Assembly (NCBI GenBank): GCA_002083775.1
Contig: MTEI01000002.1
Coordinates: forward strand, 62,001 to 126,000
Direction of reading: 5' to 3'
DNA length: 64,000 nucleotides
Source: Rhodoferax ferrireducens
Lineage (GTDB): Bacteria; Pseudomonadota; Gammaproteobacteria; Burkholderiales; Burkholderiaceae_C
In this document: positions 48,139-55,569 of the stretch, in pieces
How positions within the stretch are numbered: position 1 is the first letter of the stretch
Layout of the letters: every line of letters begins with the position of its first letter
Notes under the pieces: model-generated
Database searches by the model: none
Told to the model about the DNA's origin: nothing
Seen by the model: the letters and a program-made list of their open reading frames with translations, nothing else
Translations under genes and position numbers: made by a program

Positions 48139-48828
48139 TTAGTGGCTCACGGCCTGCGCGCCCACATTGCGCTGCAGGATGTTGGTGAACTCTTCAATGA
48201 AGGTTTCCAGCCGGATGGCGATGCGGTCAATATCGCGGGCAAAGCGGTTGTAGGCCACCACCGCCGGAATGGCGGCAAACAGGCCGATGGCGGTGGCCAC
48301 CAGTGCCTCGGCAATGCCCGGCGCCACCGTGGCCAGCGTTACCTGGGTCATGGTCGCCAGACCGGTGAACGAGTGCATGATGCCCCAGACGGTGCCAAAC
48401 AGGCCCACATACGGCGACACCGAGCCCACCGAGGCCAAAAATGACAGATGCATTTCCACCACGTCCATCTCACGCTGCAGGCTGGCGCGCATGGCGCGGC
48501 GGGCGCCGTCCATCAGCGTGCCGGGGTCGGTGATGCGTTTTTCGCGCAGTTTTTGGTACTCGCGCATGCCGCTGGCAAAAATACGCTCCATCGGGCCGGA
48601 GGTTTTGGCGTTTCTCGCGGCGTCTGCAAACAGATCGTTCAGGCTGCTGCCCGACCAGAACTCGCGCTCAAAGGTGTCGTTCAACGCCTTGACCTTGCCC
48701 AGCGAAAACAGCTTGCGAAAGATGGCCGCCCAACTGGCAATCGAGATGCCCATCAGCAACAGCATCACCAGTTGCACCACCAGGCTGGCGTTGAGCACCA
48801 TGCTCAGGATGGAAAGGTCTTGATTCAT
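48139..48828 (-). CDS. tolQ: Tol-Pal system protein TolQ
   Basis: A 229-residue MotA/TolQ/ExbB-type proton channel subunit with three membrane helices: about 17-40 (VVQLVMLLLMGISIASW), and two in the second half (SVSPYVGLFGTVWGIMHSF; TAIGLFAAIPAVVAYNRFA). The last two hold the conserved Gly/Thr/Pro pattern of the channel. The frame opens at 48912, but the ATG at 48828 overlaps the ybgC stop by 4 bases and gives the normal N-terminus MNQDLSILSMVLN. Confidence 0.95.
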   Translation of the reverse strand: MNQDLSILSMVLNASLVVQLVMLLLMGISIASWAAIFRKLFSLGKVKALNDTFEREFWSGSSLNDLFADAARNAKTSGPMERIFASGMREYQKLREKRITDPGTLMDGARRAMRASLQREMDVVEMHLSFLASVGSVSPYVGLFGTVWGIMHSFTGLATMTQVTLATVAPGIAEALVATAIGLFAAIPAVVAYNRFARDIDRIAIRLETFIEEFTNILQRNVGAQAVSH

Positions 48829-49265
48829 AACAGCTTGTCCAGGATAACTTGGGGAATTCGGGTTGGTTTGCCCACCGCATTGACCCAACTGGCCCGAATG
48901 GTGGCTTCGCACAGCAACACCGGAGTGTTGGCGTGTTTCAAATGGGCCTGTTGGTGAATTGTCATGGCAGCGCGCCCTGCCTCTGTGAGCGAAGTTGTAA
49001 GCAAAAGTTCGTCGTCCAGCCGGGCGCTCTTAAAGTATTTGACGTGGGTCTCACTCACCACAAACATGCCGCCGGTCTCGAGTTTCAGGGCTTGCTGGTG
49101 GATGCCGCAGGCCCGTAACCACTCGGTGCGGGCGCGCTCGAAAAACTTCAGGTAATTGGCGTAATAAACGATGCCACCGGCATCGGTGTCTTCCCAATAC
49201 ACCCGTACCGGCCAGCAAAAAGGCGCAGCATCAGCGCGTGACAGCGGCGCAGGGAGACGGCTCAT
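48825..49265 (-). CDS. ybgC: Acyl-CoA thioesterase YbgC
   Basis: A hotdog-fold thioesterase of 146 residues, normally the first gene of tol-pal clusters. The active-site segment YWEDTDAGGIVYYANYLKFF contains the catalytic Asp, and ETHVKYFKSARLDDEL is also conserved. It hydrolyses short- or long-chain acyl-CoA or acyl-ACP; its role at the envelope is uncertain. It overlaps both neighbours by 4 bases, the aminotransferase upstream and tolQ downstream. Confidence 0.94.
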   Translation of the reverse strand: MSRLPAPLSRADAAPFCWPVRVYWEDTDAGGIVYYANYLKFFERARTEWLRACGIHQQALKLETGGMFVVSETHVKYFKSARLDDELLLTTSLTEAGRAAMTIHQQAHLKHANTPVLLCEATIRASWVNAVGKPTRIPQVILDKLL

Positions 49266-50446
49266 GCCAGCACGGCGCGTAGCCGGTCGATCGCCTCGCG
49301 CAGTTCGGGCATGGCATTGGCGGTGGAAAAGCGAATGAAGTGCTTGGTGTCGGCCTGGCCAAAGTCGCGCCCAGGCGTCACAGCCACATGGGCGCGGTTC
49401 ATCAGTTCAAAAGCCAGCTCCCAACTGCCGGGCACGCCCAGCTTGGCGCAGGCGGCAGTGCAATCGGCCCACGCGTAAAACGCGCCATCGGGCATCACCG
49501 GCACGGTCAGGCCCAGGGCGTTGAGCGCCGGAATGAAGTAGTCGCGCCGGGCCTTGAATTCGGCGCGGCGGCGCTCGTACTCAGCCAGGCTATCCGCCTC
49601 AAAACACGCCAGCGCCGCGTGCTGGGCAATGGTGCTGGGGCAGATGAACAGGTTTTGGGCGAGGCGCTCCTTCACCGGGACCAAGTCTTCAGGCACCACC
49701 AGCCAGCCGAGCCGCCAGCCGGTCATGTTGAAGTATTTGGAAAAGCTGTTGACACTGATGATGTCGTCACCCAGCGCCAGCGCGGTCTGGCCGTACTCGG
49801 CCTCATGGCTCAGGCCCAGGTAGATCTCATCAATGATCATAATGCCTTCCAGCCCTTTTACCACCTCATGAATACGCTTCATTTCTGATAGCGATATAGA
49901 GGTGCCAGTGGGGTTGGAGGGCGAGGCCAGCAGCACGCCGCGTGTCTGCTTGTTCCAGGCGGTAGCCACTTTTTGGCTGCTGAGCTGAAAGCGCTCGGCA
50001 GCGGTGGTGGGGATCAGCACCGCGTTACCCCCGGCGGCGGTCACAAAGTGCCTGTTGCACGGGTAGCTGGGGTCAGGCATCAGCACCTCGTCACCCGGGT
50101 TGATCAGCGCCAGGCAGGCCAGTTGCAGCGCTGCCGAGGCCCCGGCGGTGACCACAATGCGGCTCGCAGGCACATTCACGGCAAAACGCTGCGCGTACCA
50201 GTGGCTGATGCGCTCGCGCAGTTCGGGCAGGCCGGTGGCCGGGGTGTATTGCGTCAAGCCGCCGCGGATGGCTTTGGCAGCGGCTTCTTGCACCAGGGGT
50301 GGTGCGGTGAAGTCAGGCTCGCCAATGTTCAGATAAATCATGGGTGTGCCAGATTCTGCCGCGCTGGCGGCCAAGGCCTGCGCGGCCTTGGCAACTTCCA
50401 TCACGTAAAACGGCTCAATGCGCTGGGCGCGCTCGGAAACCTTCAT
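49262..50446 (-). CDS. PLP-dependent aminotransferase, class I/II
   Basis: A fold-type I aminotransferase of 394 residues. The lysine that holds pyridoxal phosphate is in ISVNSFSKYFNMTGWRLGWL (SFSKYF, about residue 236). Other conserved parts are NIGEPDF, TAGASAALQLACLALIN, SNPTGTSISLSEM and MIIDEIYLGL, plus the C-terminal Arg in FIRFSTAN. Substrate cannot be told: aspartate, alanine or aromatic amino acids are all possible. It is embedded between nusB (2-base gap) and ybgC (4-base overlap). Confidence 0.9.
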   Translation of the reverse strand: MKVSERAQRIEPFYVMEVAKAAQALAASAAESGTPMIYLNIGEPDFTAPPLVQEAAAKAIRGGLTQYTPATGLPELRERISHWYAQRFAVNVPASRIVVTAGASAALQLACLALINPGDEVLMPDPSYPCNRHFVTAAGGNAVLIPTTAAERFQLSSQKVATAWNKQTRGVLLASPSNPTGTSISLSEMKRIHEVVKGLEGIMIIDEIYLGLSHEAEYGQTALALGDDIISVNSFSKYFNMTGWRLGWLVVPEDLVPVKERLAQNLFICPSTIAQHAALACFEADSLAEYERRRAEFKARRDYFIPALNALGLTVPVMPDGAFYAWADCTAACAKLGVPGSWELAFELMNRAHVAVTPGRDFGQADTKHFIRFSTANAMPELREAIDRLRAVLA

Positions 50447-50448
50447 GC

Positions 50449-51024
50449 TCAGGCAGCGGCGGGGCCTTGAGTGGGGCGTTTTGTGGGGCCTGACATGCGG
50501 CCTGACGGGTGGTCGGCGGTCACTTCGGCCTCGCGCAGCTGGCGCGCCAGGGCGTTGAGCACCGCGTTCACATACTTGTGGCCGTCGGTGCCGCCAAATT
50601 CTTTGGCCAGCTCAATACATTCGTTCAGCACCACGCGCCAGGGTACGTCCGGGCAGTGGGTGAACTCATACACCCCAATCCACATGCAGGCATGTTCCAC
50701 CGGAGAGATTTCGCTCAACGGGCGGTCCAGCACCGGCTGGATCTGCGCGTCCAGCACGGTAGCCTGTTCGGCGCAGCCATGCAGCAGCGCATCAAAATGC
50801 ACCGCATCGGCTTTGGAAAACCCGGCCAGGTCGCGGGTGAAGGCGTCTACATCGTCCAGGGGGTTTTTGCCCACCAGCACCTGGTACAGCGCTTGCAGGG
50901 CAAATTCGCGGGCGCGGGAGCGGTCAGACTTGCTGGCCGCCTTGCGCACGCCGGTGCTGGTCAGGCCCTTGCGTGGCTGGCGCGGCGGGCGTTTGGAGGG
51001 GCCGGGGTGGCTTGATTCACTCAT
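50449..51024 (-). CDS. nusB: Transcription antitermination factor NusB
   Basis: NusB, 191 residues, binds boxA RNA with S10 in rRNA antitermination. The all-helical fold is recognisable from [40 protein letters not shown] and [20 protein letters not shown]. An N-terminal extension rich in Pro, Arg and Ser and a C-terminal tail ([16 protein letters not shown]) make it longer than the 140-residue E. coli form. It follows ribH with a 4-base overlap, the common riboflavin-nusB arrangement. Confidence 0.95.
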   Translation of the reverse strand: MSESSHPGPSKRPPRQPRKGLTSTGVRKAASKSDRSRAREFALQALYQVLVGKNPLDDVDAFTRDLAGFSKADAVHFDALLHGCAEQATVLDAQIQPVLDRPLSEISPVEHACMWIGVYEFTHCPDVPWRVVLNECIELAKEFGGTDGHKYVNAVLNALARQLREAEVTADHPSGRMSGPTKRPTQGPAAA

Positions 51025-51497
51025 GCAATACTTTCGAGCAGGTTAGCCATTTCAACCGCCGCGCGGGCGGCATCGCGACCCTTGTCGGTCTGGCGGGCCA
51101 CAGCTTGGGCCAGGTTTTCGACGGTGAGGATGGCGTTGGCAATCGGCACCTTGTAGTCCAGCCCAACGCGGCTCACGCCCGCGCCAGACTCGTTGGCGAC
51201 CAGTTCAAAATGGTAGGTTTCGCCCCGGATGATGCAGCCCAGCGCAATCAGCGCGTCGTATTTCAGGTTGTCGGCCAGGCCTTGCAGGGCAATCGGCACT
51301 TCGAGAGCGCCGGGCACTTGCACCAGGGTGATGTTTTTCTCAGCCACACCCAGCGCCAGCAGCTCGGCGTGGCAGGCTTGGGCCAGGGCGTTGGTGATGT
51401 CGGTGTTGAAACGCGCCTGCACGATGCCAATCGTGAGGTTTTTACCGTTCAGGCGGGGGTCGGTGGCGTCAAGTGCGCCTTGTTCTGCAATGAGCAT
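51021..51497 (-). CDS. ribH: 6,7-dimethyl-8-ribityllumazine synthase
   Basis: Lumazine synthase, 158 residues. It condenses the pyrimidine intermediate with 3,4-dihydroxy-2-butanone 4-phosphate in the riboflavin pathway and normally forms large hollow shells. Motifs: [26 protein letters not shown], and the catalytic-His block [16 protein letters not shown]. The [17 protein letters not shown] strand region is intact. It lies between ribBX and nusB. Confidence 0.96.
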   Translation of the reverse strand: MLIAEQGALDATDPRLNGKNLTIGIVQARFNTDITNALAQACHAELLALGVAEKNITLVQVPGALEVPIALQGLADNLKYDALIALGCIIRGETYHFELVANESGAGVSRVGLDYKVPIANAILTVENLAQAVARQTDKGRDAARAAVEMANLLESIA

Positions 51498-51518
51498 GGT
51501 ATGTGAATAGTGGTTGGT

Positions 51519-52640
51519 TCAGGGCGTGACGTAGCCGACGATTTCAAGGCCGTAGCCGGTCATGCTCGGCATGCGCCGGGGGTTGCCCAGCAGTTTCATC
51601 TTGTGCACGCCGCATTCGCGCAAAATTTGGGCACCTACGCCGTAGGTGCGCAAGTCCAGGCGGCCTCGCTCGGGGCCGTGGCTGGCGCGTGCCGTGCCAT
51701 CAAACTGGGCCAGCAACTGCGCACCACTTTCGCCGCAATTCAGGAACACCACCACGCCTTTGCCCTCAGCGGCCACGCGGGTCAGGGCGGCTTCCAGGCT
51801 CCAGGAGTGCATCACGCGGCCTTTTTCCAGCGCGTCCAGCACAGAGAGCGGCTCATGCACGCGGGCCAACACGGCTTCGTCCGTTGTCCATTCGCCCATG
51901 ACCAGCGCCAGGTGCACGCCATGTGCGGTTTTGTCCTTGAAAGCATGCAATGTGAACTGGCCAAAAGCCGTGTTGAGCGGGCGCTGGCCAATGTGCTCCA
52001 CCAGCGACTCCATACGACTGCGGTGGTGGATCATGTCGGCAATGGTGCCAATTTTCAGACCATGTTCGGCGGCAAACAGCTGCAAGTCCGGCAGGCGTGC
52101 CATGGTGCCGTCATCATTCATGATCTCGCAGATCATGGCGGCGGGCTCGCAGCCGGCCATGGCGGCCAGGTCGCAGCCGGCTTCGGTGTGGCCAGCGCGC
52201 ATCAGCACGCCGCCTTCCACCGCCTGCAGCGGGAAGATGTGGCCGGGCTGCACCAGGTCGTCGGGCTTGGCGTTTTTGGCCACGGCGGCTTGCACGGTGC
52301 GGGCACGGTCAGCGGCAGAAATACCGGTGGTCACACCTTCAGCGGCTTCAATCGACACGGTAAACGCGGTGCCTTTTTTGTCACCATTGCGCGCGGTCAT
52401 GGGCGGCAGTTGCAGGCGCTCGCAGCGCTCTTGTGTTAGGGTCAGGCAGATAAGGCCTCGGCCGTAGCGCGCCATGAAGTTGACTGCGTCGGCAGTGACG
52501 TGGTCGGCGGCCATGATCAGGTCGCCTTCGTTTTCGCGGTCTTCTTCATCGACCAAGATCACCATGCGGCCAGCCTTGATGTCGGCCACAATGTCTTCAA
52601 TGGGGGAGATGGCCGCGGGTTGCAGAGTTGTCATGGACAC
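51519..52640 (-). CDS. ribBA: DHBP synthase with degenerate GTP cyclohydrolase II domain (RibBX)
   Basis: A 373-residue fusion. Residues about 10-205 are a full 3,4-dihydroxy-2-butanone 4-phosphate synthase (VDEEDRENEGDLIMAADHVT, MRAGHTEAGCDLAAMAG). The second half has the fold of GTP cyclohydrolase II but lacks the zinc cysteines and substrate loop: the region that should read like SECLTGD...CDCG is HEPLSVLDALEKGRVMHSWS. This matches the proteobacterial RibBX variant, in which the second domain has lost GTP cyclohydrolase activity. A separate ribA should exist elsewhere. No FMN riboswitch was seen in the 39 bases before it. Confidence 0.92.
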   Translation of the reverse strand: MSMTTLQPAAISPIEDIVADIKAGRMVILVDEEDRENEGDLIMAADHVTADAVNFMARYGRGLICLTLTQERCERLQLPPMTARNGDKKGTAFTVSIEAAEGVTTGISAADRARTVQAAVAKNAKPDDLVQPGHIFPLQAVEGGVLMRAGHTEAGCDLAAMAGCEPAAMICEIMNDDGTMARLPDLQLFAAEHGLKIGTIADMIHHRSRMESLVEHIGQRPLNTAFGQFTLHAFKDKTAHGVHLALVMGEWTTDEAVLARVHEPLSVLDALEKGRVMHSWSLEAALTRVAAEGKGVVVFLNCGESGAQLLAQFDGTARASHGPERGRLDLRTYGVGAQILRECGVHKMKLLGNPRRMPSMTGYGLEIVGYVTP

Positions 52641-52679
52641 AAAATTTCCAAAAAAAGGGGCTGAAACACCTGGCAGGAT

Positions 52680-53312
52680 TCAGGCGGCGTGCGAAGCGGA
52701 CGGGCTGAGCATGCGCTCAACATAGCGCGCGATCAGGTCAATCTCCAGATTCACCCTTTTGCCAGCAGCGAGCGTGCCCAGCGCGGTGTTGTCGATGGTG
52801 TGCGGAATCAGGTTGATGCTGACCAGGCAGCCCGCAGGCAAGTCCTGCACGCTGTTGACGGTGAGGCTCACGCCATTGATGGTGATGGAGCCCTTGTAGG
52901 CCAGGTATTTGGCCAGAGCAGGGGGCGCCAACACCTGCAGCAGCCAACTCTCGCTGACCTGCTCAAACCGCGTCACCTCGCCGACGCCGTCCACATGGCC
53001 CGACACCATGTGCCCGCCCAAGCGGTCATTGGCGCGCAGGGCTTTTTCCAGGTTGACCGGGCCACAGCTGTCCAGCCCGGCCGTTTTGTCCAGCGATTCG
53101 GCGGAGATATCAATGCTGTACTGCTGCGCCGCTGCGTTGAGCGAGGTCACGGTCATGCAGGCACCGTTGAGCGCAATGCTGTCACCTAAGGTGACATCGT
53201 CAAGGTAGTGGGGAGGACATAACAGTGTGAGCCGCTTGCCGTGTTGCGCTGAGTCGCCCAAAGGTTCGACGCTTGTGATGTGGCCAACGCCAGTGATGAT
53301 GCCTGTAAACAT
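52680..53312 (-). CDS. ribE: Riboflavin synthase, alpha chain
   Basis: Riboflavin synthase of 210 residues with the typical duplicated barrel. First half: MFTGIITGVGHITSVEP, SIALNGACMTVTSL. Second half: GGHMVSGHVDGVGEVTRFEQ, SITINGVSLTVNSV. It dismutates lumazine to riboflavin. It follows ribD after 77 bases and precedes ribBX by 39 bases, on the same strand, so the cluster reads ribD-ribE-ribBX-ribH. Confidence 0.96.
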   Translation of the reverse strand: MFTGIITGVGHITSVEPLGDSAQHGKRLTLLCPPHYLDDVTLGDSIALNGACMTVTSLNAAAQQYSIDISAESLDKTAGLDSCGPVNLEKALRANDRLGGHMVSGHVDGVGEVTRFEQVSESWLLQVLAPPALAKYLAYKGSITINGVSLTVNSVQDLPAGCLVSINLIPHTIDNTALGTLAAGKRVNLEIDLIARYVERMLSPSASHAA

Positions 53313-53389
53313 CGGCGTATTTTCGCAGGTAAATCGGGCGGGACATCGGCAAGGCTGTCATTGCCGCCCCCGATCTGCCATCTGCCGCC

Positions 53390-54514
53390 TCAAAACTGGT
53401 CCCGCCCCTGCACTCTGGCCAGCACACGCAGGTCCGGGCCGACCATCTGGGTGGATTGAAAGACCAGCGGCACCGCCTGCGACAACTCGGTTAGCGGCCC
53501 AAAACTGGCCATGTCCCGCCCCTGGCCGAGCAGTTTGGGGGCCAGGTAAATCAGAAACTCGTCCACCAGCCCGGCTTCAATCAGCGCACCGTTGAGCCGG
53601 TGGCCGGCTTCCACGTGGAGTTCATTGACTTCCAGCCGTGCCATGTCCTGCAGCATGGCCGCCAAATCCACCCGGCCGTGGCTGCCAGGCCGCACAAAAA
53701 CCTTGGTACCACGCGCCTCAAGTTCTGAGAGTTGATGATCATTTTGGCCTGTAGCCCATATGTATAAGGGGCGACCTGCTATGAAAAGCCTAGCGTCTAA
53801 GGGTAGCTCCAGGCAGTTATCGACCAGCGCGACGGTTGGTTGCCTTGGTGTGTCCACCAGCCGCACGTCCAGTTTAGGGTTATCCGCGAGAACCGTTCCA
53901 ATGCCTGTCAGCACCATGCAGGCCTGCGCGCGCCAGGCATGGCCGTCAGCACGTGCCTCGGGCGAGGTGATCCACTGGCTGGCGCCGTTGGCAAGCGCCG
54001 TTTTACCGTCCAGCGAGGCGGCGATCTTCACACGCACCCAGGGCCGCTTGCGAATCATGCGACTGAAAAAGCCGATGTTGAGTTCGCGTGACTGGATGGC
54101 CAGCGGGTCGTCTGGTGGCAACACGACTACCTCAATGCCTGCCGCCCGCATGCGTGCAAAACCCTGGCCGGCGACCAGCGGGTTCGGGTCGGTGTTGGTC
54201 ACAACCACTCTTTGGATGCCCGCAGCAATCATCGCATCGCAGCACGGCCCGGTGCGGCCCTGGTGCGCGCAGGGTTCTAGGGTGACGTAGGCGGTGGCGC
54301 CATTTACCGAGTGTCCCTTGGATAACGCATCGCGCAAGGCCATGATTTCTGCATGCGGGCCACCGGCGCGTTGGGTGTGACCTTTGCCTAGGACGTTTCC
54401 ATCTGGGTCGGTGATGACGCAGCCCACCCGGGGGTTGGGGGAGGTGAGAAGCAGGCTTTGTGAAGCCAGTTCTAGTGCACGCCCAATTTCATTGGTATCG
54501 CTTATTACTGACAT
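53390..54514 (-). CDS. ribD: Bifunctional riboflavin deaminase-reductase
   Basis: RibD, 374 residues. The N-terminal deaminase has the zinc site GGPHAEIMALRDA and TLEPCAHQGRTGPCCDAM. The reductase has RVKIAASLDGKTALANGASQ and ITSPEARADGHAWRAQ. Residues about 243-258 (FIAGRPLYIWATGQND) are encoded by a family A repeat read in frame, near the boundary after LPLDARL. Whether this is extra sequence or a replacement of native residues needs alignment. The ATG at 54514 is the start. The AT-rich gene upstream ends 5 bases before it. Confidence 0.95.
   Translation of the reverse strand: MSVISDTNEIGRALELASQSLLLTSPNPRVGCVITDPDGNVLGKGHTQRAGGPHAEIMALRDALSKGHSVNGATAYVTLEPCAHQGRTGPCCDAMIAAGIQRVVVTNTDPNPLVAGQGFARMRAAGIEVVVLPPDDPLAIQSRELNIGFFSRMIRKRPWVRVKIAASLDGKTALANGASQWITSPEARADGHAWRAQACMVLTGIGTVLADNPKLDVRLVDTPRQPTVALVDNCLELPLDARLFIAGRPLYIWATGQNDHQLSELEARGTKVFVRPGSHGRVDLAAMLQDMARLEVNELHVEAGHRLNGALIEAGLVDEFLIYLAPKLLGQGRDMASFGPLTELSQAVPLVFQSTQMVGPDLRVLARVQGRDQF
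53741..53787 (+). repeat. Family A repeat inside ribD
   Basis: This copy reads ATTTTGGCCTGTAGCCCATA then TGTATAAGGGGCGACCTGCT and ATGAAAA. It matches the reference form at TTTTGGCCT.TAGCCC, ATAAGGG, GCTAT and AAAA, with changes in the arms. It keeps ribD open on the minus strand. Confidence 0.7.
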
Positions 54515-54519
54515 CAACG

Positions 54520-55101
54520 CTAGGGATCAACGGAAACTTCTATAGTCATTGTGCTGGGTACTGGCAAGCCTTCAAAACTTGCAGGCTCCATTTTCGTTTG
54601 ACCCAATTTGGCCTTGACATCTTTCATCCAGTTAGGTTCATCTATTGCACTTTGAAATTCGATCAAATCTATCTTGCCAGTCTCTGAAATCCAAACTGTG
54701 AAAACAATTTTGAACGAAATATCTTTCGGAACTATGGATAAATCGACATTCCAATCACCTATTGGAATCGCTGTTGAATCCAATTCTTCTGTTGTTCGGT
54801 AATGTTTTTCAGGTAGCCAATTATTTTTTTCGAAATGCTTTTCAGAATTTCCAGCTTCGGAATCTTTTTTGGTTATTTTAGTATGAGAAGAGTTATTGGT
54901 GGTATTGGAAGAATTATTATCTTTGAGCGTTAATGACATAAATCTATCATTAACTGTATTTTCCGATGTAATTACGTTAAATGTAAATATTTGTGGAATG
55001 CTGGTACCGTTATTTTTTGTATTTAAAATGACATCAAATACAATCAAATGAATTGTAAATGATAATGCTAAAAACAGTATTTTATTTGAATGAAAATACA
55101 T
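54520..55101 (-). CDS. AT-rich hypothetical protein with TonB-like C-terminal region
   Basis: A 193-residue protein whose base composition is much poorer in GC than its neighbours, with many Asn, Lys, Ser and Ile codons, suggesting recent arrival or weak expression constraints. It has one N-terminal hydrophobic helix (residues 8-26, ILFLALSFTIHLIVFDVIL), a low-complexity Asn/Ser/Lys linker (about 60-100) and a C-terminal part (FKIVFTVWISETGKIDLIEF; SFEGLPVPSTMTIEVSVDP) that resembles the TonB/TolA C-terminal fold. It sits 18 bases after pilE and just before ribD. A role in the pilus system or in energy transduction is possible but unproven. Confidence 0.65.
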   Translation of the reverse strand: MYFHSNKILFLALSFTIHLIVFDVILNTKNNGTSIPQIFTFNVITSENTVNDRFMSLTLKDNNSSNTTNNSSHTKITKKDSEAGNSEKHFEKNNWLPEKHYRTTEELDSTAIPIGDWNVDLSIVPKDISFKIVFTVWISETGKIDLIEFQSAIDEPNWMKDVKAKLGQTKMEPASFEGLPVPSTMTIEVSVDP

Positions 55102-55119
55102 ATAAAAGCACCAGGATAC

Positions 55120-55551
55120 TTATTTTAGACAGTTTGATCCGGTACCACTTGCTTTTAGGTATTCAACATTGGTCTTTGTGTAATTTCCGCACTCATCACC
55201 AGTCATGGATCCTGTTGGTGTCGCGGTAATCGTATATCCACTTCCGGTTACAGCCAAGCTGATGGTATAGTAGGCGGTGCCAGTTTTAGGAATAGATCCA
55301 AATAGCCCTGCAAAAGCTGTCGGATTTGTGGTAGTTGCTGCAGCTGTGCTCGAATAGCGGTTGTTTTCTGTGTAATACCTCTCAAGCCAACCCTCCGCTT
55401 TCAGTACTTCCGCACGCGCCTCGGCACGCTTTGACCTTGCAATGTAGCTTGAGTAAGAAGGCAGTGCAACGGCGGCAAGTATTCCGATCACAGCTACCGT
55501 GATCATCAGCTCGATCAGTGTAAATCCACCGCTTTTTCTTTGGTAATTCAT
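55120..55551 (-). CDS. pilE: Type IV pilin, PilE-like
   Basis: A 143-residue prepilin with a type III signal: [20 protein letters not shown], cleaved after Gly with Phe as first mature residue and Glu5 present. The hydrophobic stem helix continues to about residue 35 ([20 protein letters not shown]). The globular part ends with a cysteine pair (Cys in DECGNY and in SNCLK) that should form the C-terminal disulfide loop. It is co-oriented 18 bases after pilY1, so it probably belongs to the same operon of minor pilins. Confidence 0.93.
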   Translation of the reverse strand: MNYQRKSGGFTLIELMITVAVIGILAAVALPSYSSYIARSKRAEARAEVLKAEGWLERYYTENNRYSSTAAATTTNPTAFAGLFGSIPKTGTAYYTISLAVTGSGYTITATPTGSMTGDECGNYTKTNVEYLKASGTGSNCLK

Positions 55552-55569
55552 AGGTTGACCGTTTTCAAT

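Noticed and set aside
49846..49896. Repeat-like stretch (AGCCCTTTTA ... CTGATAGCGATATA) in the aminotransferase
   Set aside because: The AAGGGC arm is missing, and the protein aligns with ordinary aminotransferase spacing.
52641..54519. FMN riboswitch for the rib genes
   Set aside because: None of the conserved aptamer blocks was found upstream of ribD, ribE or ribBX, and the gaps are too short (5, 77 and 39 bases).
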